From contig JAAAIG010001139.1 of the NCBI GenBank assembly GCA_015852425.1, positions 1 to 10,014 on the forward strand: 10,014 nt of DNA. The letters run 5' to 3'. Source of the stretch: Gryganskiella cystojenkinii. Taxonomy: Eukaryota; Mortierellomycota; Mortierellomycetes; Mortierellales; Mortierellaceae. Every line of letters starts with the position of its first letter. Position 1 is the first letter of the stretch. The notes under the pieces were generated by a model, which saw nothing but the letters and a program-made list of their open reading frames with translations, was not told where the DNA came from and searched no databases. The position numbers were made by a program, and so were the translations under genes. Shown here piece by piece: positions 7,702-10,014 of this stretch.

Positions 7702-8929
7702 GCTCCCTATTTGTCTTTAAACACACTCTTTGTTGAACAGAGTGAGTGTTGTTGGTGTGGTGTTATATCCTTGGAGCACTACTGCTGGGCAAGGAAAGGT
7801 AACGAAAAAAGGAGGAAGGGGGACACAAAAGATGGGAGGAAAAGGTGACAAATAAACGCCATGAATGCGCGCAATCACTCCTTTTAGGACTTTGGGTTCT
7901 TGCTCCTCCTGCTCCGCTTGGTTGGGGCACAGCGAGAAATTGGTCAAAAGTCTAAAAATGTATTAACTCTTGCGATTTGGAGGGAGTTCGGGATTCTCCT
8001 TATACAGCCGAAGAGCTGGCTGTAGGGCAGGTATCACTAGGGCTCGACGGCATCTTTAGTTTGGATGCCATGGAAGCCAGGCCGATTATCTTATTGCCGG
8101 CCTCTTGGAGGGTTATGGTAAATCGGTCGCCCTTAGCGCCGCGTTGCTTTAAAAGCTGTTTCTGCGGCTGACTCAAGCCCTGTACGTCCTGCATAGACGT
8201 ATCCGTCATGGTAAGTCCATCATGCGTACACCAGAGAAGACGTACGCAGCACTGTTCCCCCTCGTCTGAGACCTGCCACATGCAAACTGACCTATCACTG
8301 CAGCCAGTCACCAAATAGTTGCCGTTCCAAGCTATGCTGTTGACACGTCCGTTAAAACATCGCATCCCTGCCTGACACTGACCCGAGGCAACATCCCATA
8401 GTTGTACTATTTTGTCGAAACCGATGGAGGCTATCTGCTGGCCGCTGGGAGAAAACGAACACACTGCACTCGATAGCCTCATGGTATTTCCGCCTAAGGT
8501 GTGACTAGGCTGACCGGTTTCCACGTCCCATAGTTGCACGGCATCTCCAACGTTACAGGCAATCTGATCGCCTTTTGGCGAGTAAACAATAGTATAAATG
8601 TTTGCGAAACTGTCGAGTACAAGAGTGTGGTGACAAGTTCCGGTTTCAACATCCCACAGCCGCACTGACGCGTCATAACCACCAGAGGCAATCTGATCGC
8701 CTTTTGGTGAAAAAACGACGATCAACACACCACCAGTATGGCCGCTGAAGTTGTGACAGCACTCGCCAGTCTCCGAGCTCCACAGTCGCACTGTTGTGTC
8801 ATAATTACTGGTAGAGGCAATCTGATCGCCAGTGGGCGAATACACGATGCTGGTAATCTCACCGCGATGGTCGTGTAAGATATGACGGCAATCTCCGGTT
8901 TCGACATCCCACAGCCGCACTGTCTCGTC
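7699..8929 (-). repeat. Inverted duplication, right arm
   Basis: Reverse-complement partner of 1-1262. The non-coding part (7699-7999) keeps the pyrimidine-rich and TATA-like elements of the PAT1 upstream region almost intact. The inner boundary is inside exon 2 of the monooxygenase remnant. Just beyond it, both sides share GACAAAG (minus strand here at 7692-7698, plus strand at 1265-1271), offset by two bases, which may be junction microhomology. The outer limit cannot be set because copy A runs off the window. Confidence 0.88.
7704..7999 (-). promoter_or_regulatory. Duplicated PAT1-upstream / WD40 3' flank
   Basis: This non-coding copy of 937-1262 is read on the minus strand. It retains the pyrimidine-rich stretch (about 7795-7850) and the TATA-like element. 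If that sequence drives PAT1, this copy would point leftward into the monooxygenase remnant and could start antisense RNA there. Otherwise it is simply the 3' flank of copy B. No experiment or consensus in the sequence decides between these. Confidence 0.4.
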
Positions 8930-10014
8930 GTCTGACCCACCCGAGGCAATTTGCTTGCCGGTGGGTGAATACACGAGACGATTAACCACACCGCTATGAC
9001 CGCTTAAGGTGAGGCGGCAAAATCCGGTCTTAACGTCCCACAGCCGTACTGTCTTGTCATCACTGGCAGAGGCAACCTGATCACCTTCTGGCGAATACAC
9101 GACACTCAAGACCCAGTCGCTGTGGCCGCGTAAGGTGTGTTGGCAAGATCCGGTTTCAACATCCCACAGCCGCACCGTCTTGTCTGAACTGGCAGAGGCG
9201 ATCTGATCACCTTTTGGCGAATACACAACGCTATATACCCCACCGCTGTGACTGTCCGCGTTGTGGCGACTAGCTCTTGTTTTAACGTCCCACAGCCGCA
9301 CTGTAGAGTCATGACTACCAGAAGCGACTTGATCACCTTTTGGGGAATACACGACACTATAAACGCCTCTGCTATGGCCACTTAAGATGCGCTGGCAAAC
9401 TCCGGTTTCAACGTCCCATAGTCGCACTGTATCGTCTGAACTGCAAGAGGCGATCTGGTCTCCTTTTGGCGAATAAACGACGATCGACACCCCACTACTA
9501 TGGCCGCATAAGGAGTGATGGCAAACTCCTGTTTCGACATCCCACAGCCGTACTGTCCCGTCTGAACTGCTAGAGGCGATCTGCTTGCCGGTGGGTGAAT
9601 AAACGACACAATAAAGGCGTCTGCTATGGCCACTTAAGATGCGCTGGCAAACTCCGGTTTCAACGTCCCACAGCCGTACTGTCATGTCATCACTGGCAGA
9701 GGCAACTTGATCACCTTCTGGCGAATACACGACACTCGAGACACCGTCGCTATGTCCGTTCAAGGTGAGACGGCAATTTCCAGTTTCAACGTCCCACAGA
9801 CGCACTGTCTTGTCGTCACTGGCAGAGGCAACCTGATCGCCTTTTGGTGAATACACGGCGCTCGAGACCCCGTCGCTATGTCCGTTTAAGGTGAGGCGGC
9901 AGACTCCAGTTTCAACATCCCATAGCCGCACTGTCTTGTCACTACTGGCAGAGGCAACTTGATCGCCTTGTGGCGAATACACGACACTCGAGACCCCGTC
10001 GCTATGGCCATGAA
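8000..10014 (-). CDS. WD40-repeat protein, C-terminal part (copy B, 5' end outside window)
   Basis: The frame is open from the right edge to TAA at 8000-8002, giving 670 visible residues. Fourteen WD40 blades of about 42 residues can be counted. The first nine or ten are close to a single consensus (VYSPKGDQxASxSxDKTVRLWDVETG), while the last four are degenerate. A tail with QDVQGLSQPQKQLLKQRGAK ends in TASSSAV. Blades of this number and uniformity point to one or two stacked beta-propellers acting as a binding sensor. In fungal STAND/NLR-like proteins such arrays follow a NACHT or NB-ARC domain, here expected beyond 10014 and unseen. It is convergent with copy A. Compared with A, the last 110 or so residues differ at only three positions plus a two-residue deletion, while the preceding blades carry most of the substitutions. 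No introns or breaks are visible in the part shown. Alternative: a stand-alone WD40 scaffold without an NLR core. Confidence 0.88.
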   Translation of the reverse strand, partial: HGHSDGVSSVVYSPQGDQVASASSDKTVRLWDVETGVCRLTLNGHSDGVSSAVYSPKGDQVASASDDKTVRLWDVETGNCRLTLNGHSDGVSSVVYSPEGDQVASASDDMTVRLWDVETGVCQRILSGHSRRLYCVVYSPTGKQIASSSSDGTVRLWDVETGVCHHSLCGHSSGVSIVVYSPKGDQIASCSSDDTVRLWDVETGVCQRILSGHSRGVYSVVYSPKGDQVASGSHDSTVRLWDVKTRASRHNADSHSGGVYSVVYSPKGDQIASASSDKTVRLWDVETGSCQHTLRGHSDWVLSVVYSPEGDQVASASDDKTVRLWDVKTGFCRLTLSGHSGVVNRLVYSPTGKQIASGGSDDETVRLWDVETGDCRHILHDHRGEITSIVYSPTGDQIASTSNYDTTVRLWSSETGECCHNFSGHTGGVLIVVFSPKGDQIASGGYDASVRLWDVETGTCHHTLVLDSFANIYTIVYSPKGDQIACNVGDAVQLWDVETGQPSHTLGGNTMRLSSAVCSFSPSGQQIASIGFDKIVQLWDVASGQCQAGMRCFNGRVNSIAWNGNYLVTGCSDRSVCMWQVSDEGEQCCVRLLWCTHDGLTMTDTSMQDVQGLSQPQKQLLKQRGAKGDRFTITLQEAGNKIIGLASMASKLKMPSSPSDTCPTASSSAV
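8640..10014 (-). repeat. 126-bp tandem repeats encoding WD40 blades
   Basis: The block encoding TVRLWDV recurs every 126 bp, for example at about 9035, 9161, 9287, 9413, 9539, 9664, 9790 and 9917. At least ten units are regular. Neighbouring units are nearly identical in places, and separated units share blocks. Units 3 and 5 both encode VETGVCQRILSGHSR, and units 1, 2 and 8 share RLTL plus a similar GHS segment. Such arrays change unit number and order by recombination. Confidence 0.85.

Noticed and set aside
1..10014. Transposon, CRISPR array or prophage
   Set aside because: No transposase or reverse-transcriptase motifs and no terminal repeats at the arms. The regular 126-bp repeats are WD40 coding sequence, not CRISPR, and introns show the DNA is eukaryotic.

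Overview
The window looks like nuclear DNA of a filamentous fungus, most plausibly an early-diverging Mortierella-type mould. Four things suggest this: a PAT1 gene split by nine short introns (about 95-155 bp), fungal STAND/NLR-style WD40 genes with near-identical 42-residue blades, a remnant of an FAD monooxygenase, and sparse intergenic DNA with pyrimidine-rich promoters. The genus is inference from the style of the proteins and was not tested by a search.

Layout. (1) 1-936, plus strand: 3' end of a WD40-repeat gene (copy A), cut by the left edge. (2) 937-1335: spacer holding copy A's 3' flank and the probable PAT1 promoter. (3) 1336-4561, plus: a complete ten-exon PAT1 gene (mRNA decay and decapping factor); the spliced model gives 717 residues with every phase closing. 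(4) 4562-6222: about 1.7 kb with no recognisable gene; it holds a degraded direct repeat and small palindromes, and ends in a TATA box. (5) 6223-6423, plus: a 66-residue secreted peptide with the cysteine pattern of a CS-alpha-beta defensin. (6) 6424-7366: no recognisable gene. (7) 7367-7701, plus: the N-terminal remnant of an FAD monooxygenase, broken by a frameshift, a lost Rossmann glycine and an abrupt end. (8) 7699-10014, minus: a second WD40 gene (copy B) with its 3' flank, running off the right edge.

The organising event is an inverted duplication. Positions 1-1262 match the reverse complement of 7699-8929 through the coding part and about 300 bp of non-coding flank. The match stops 74 bp before the PAT1 start codon on one side and inside the monooxygenase remnant on the other. 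The two WD40 genes therefore face each other across PAT1, the defensin-like gene and the pseudogene.

The genes do not form an operon or pathway. PAT1 is a housekeeping gene embedded in fast-evolving accessory DNA. The WD40 genes resemble the sensor half of fungal NLR-like proteins, and the cysteine-rich peptide is a candidate antimicrobial. No wholly new system can be demonstrated from the sequence; the best leads are the defensin-like peptide and the duplicated WD40 sensor pair.
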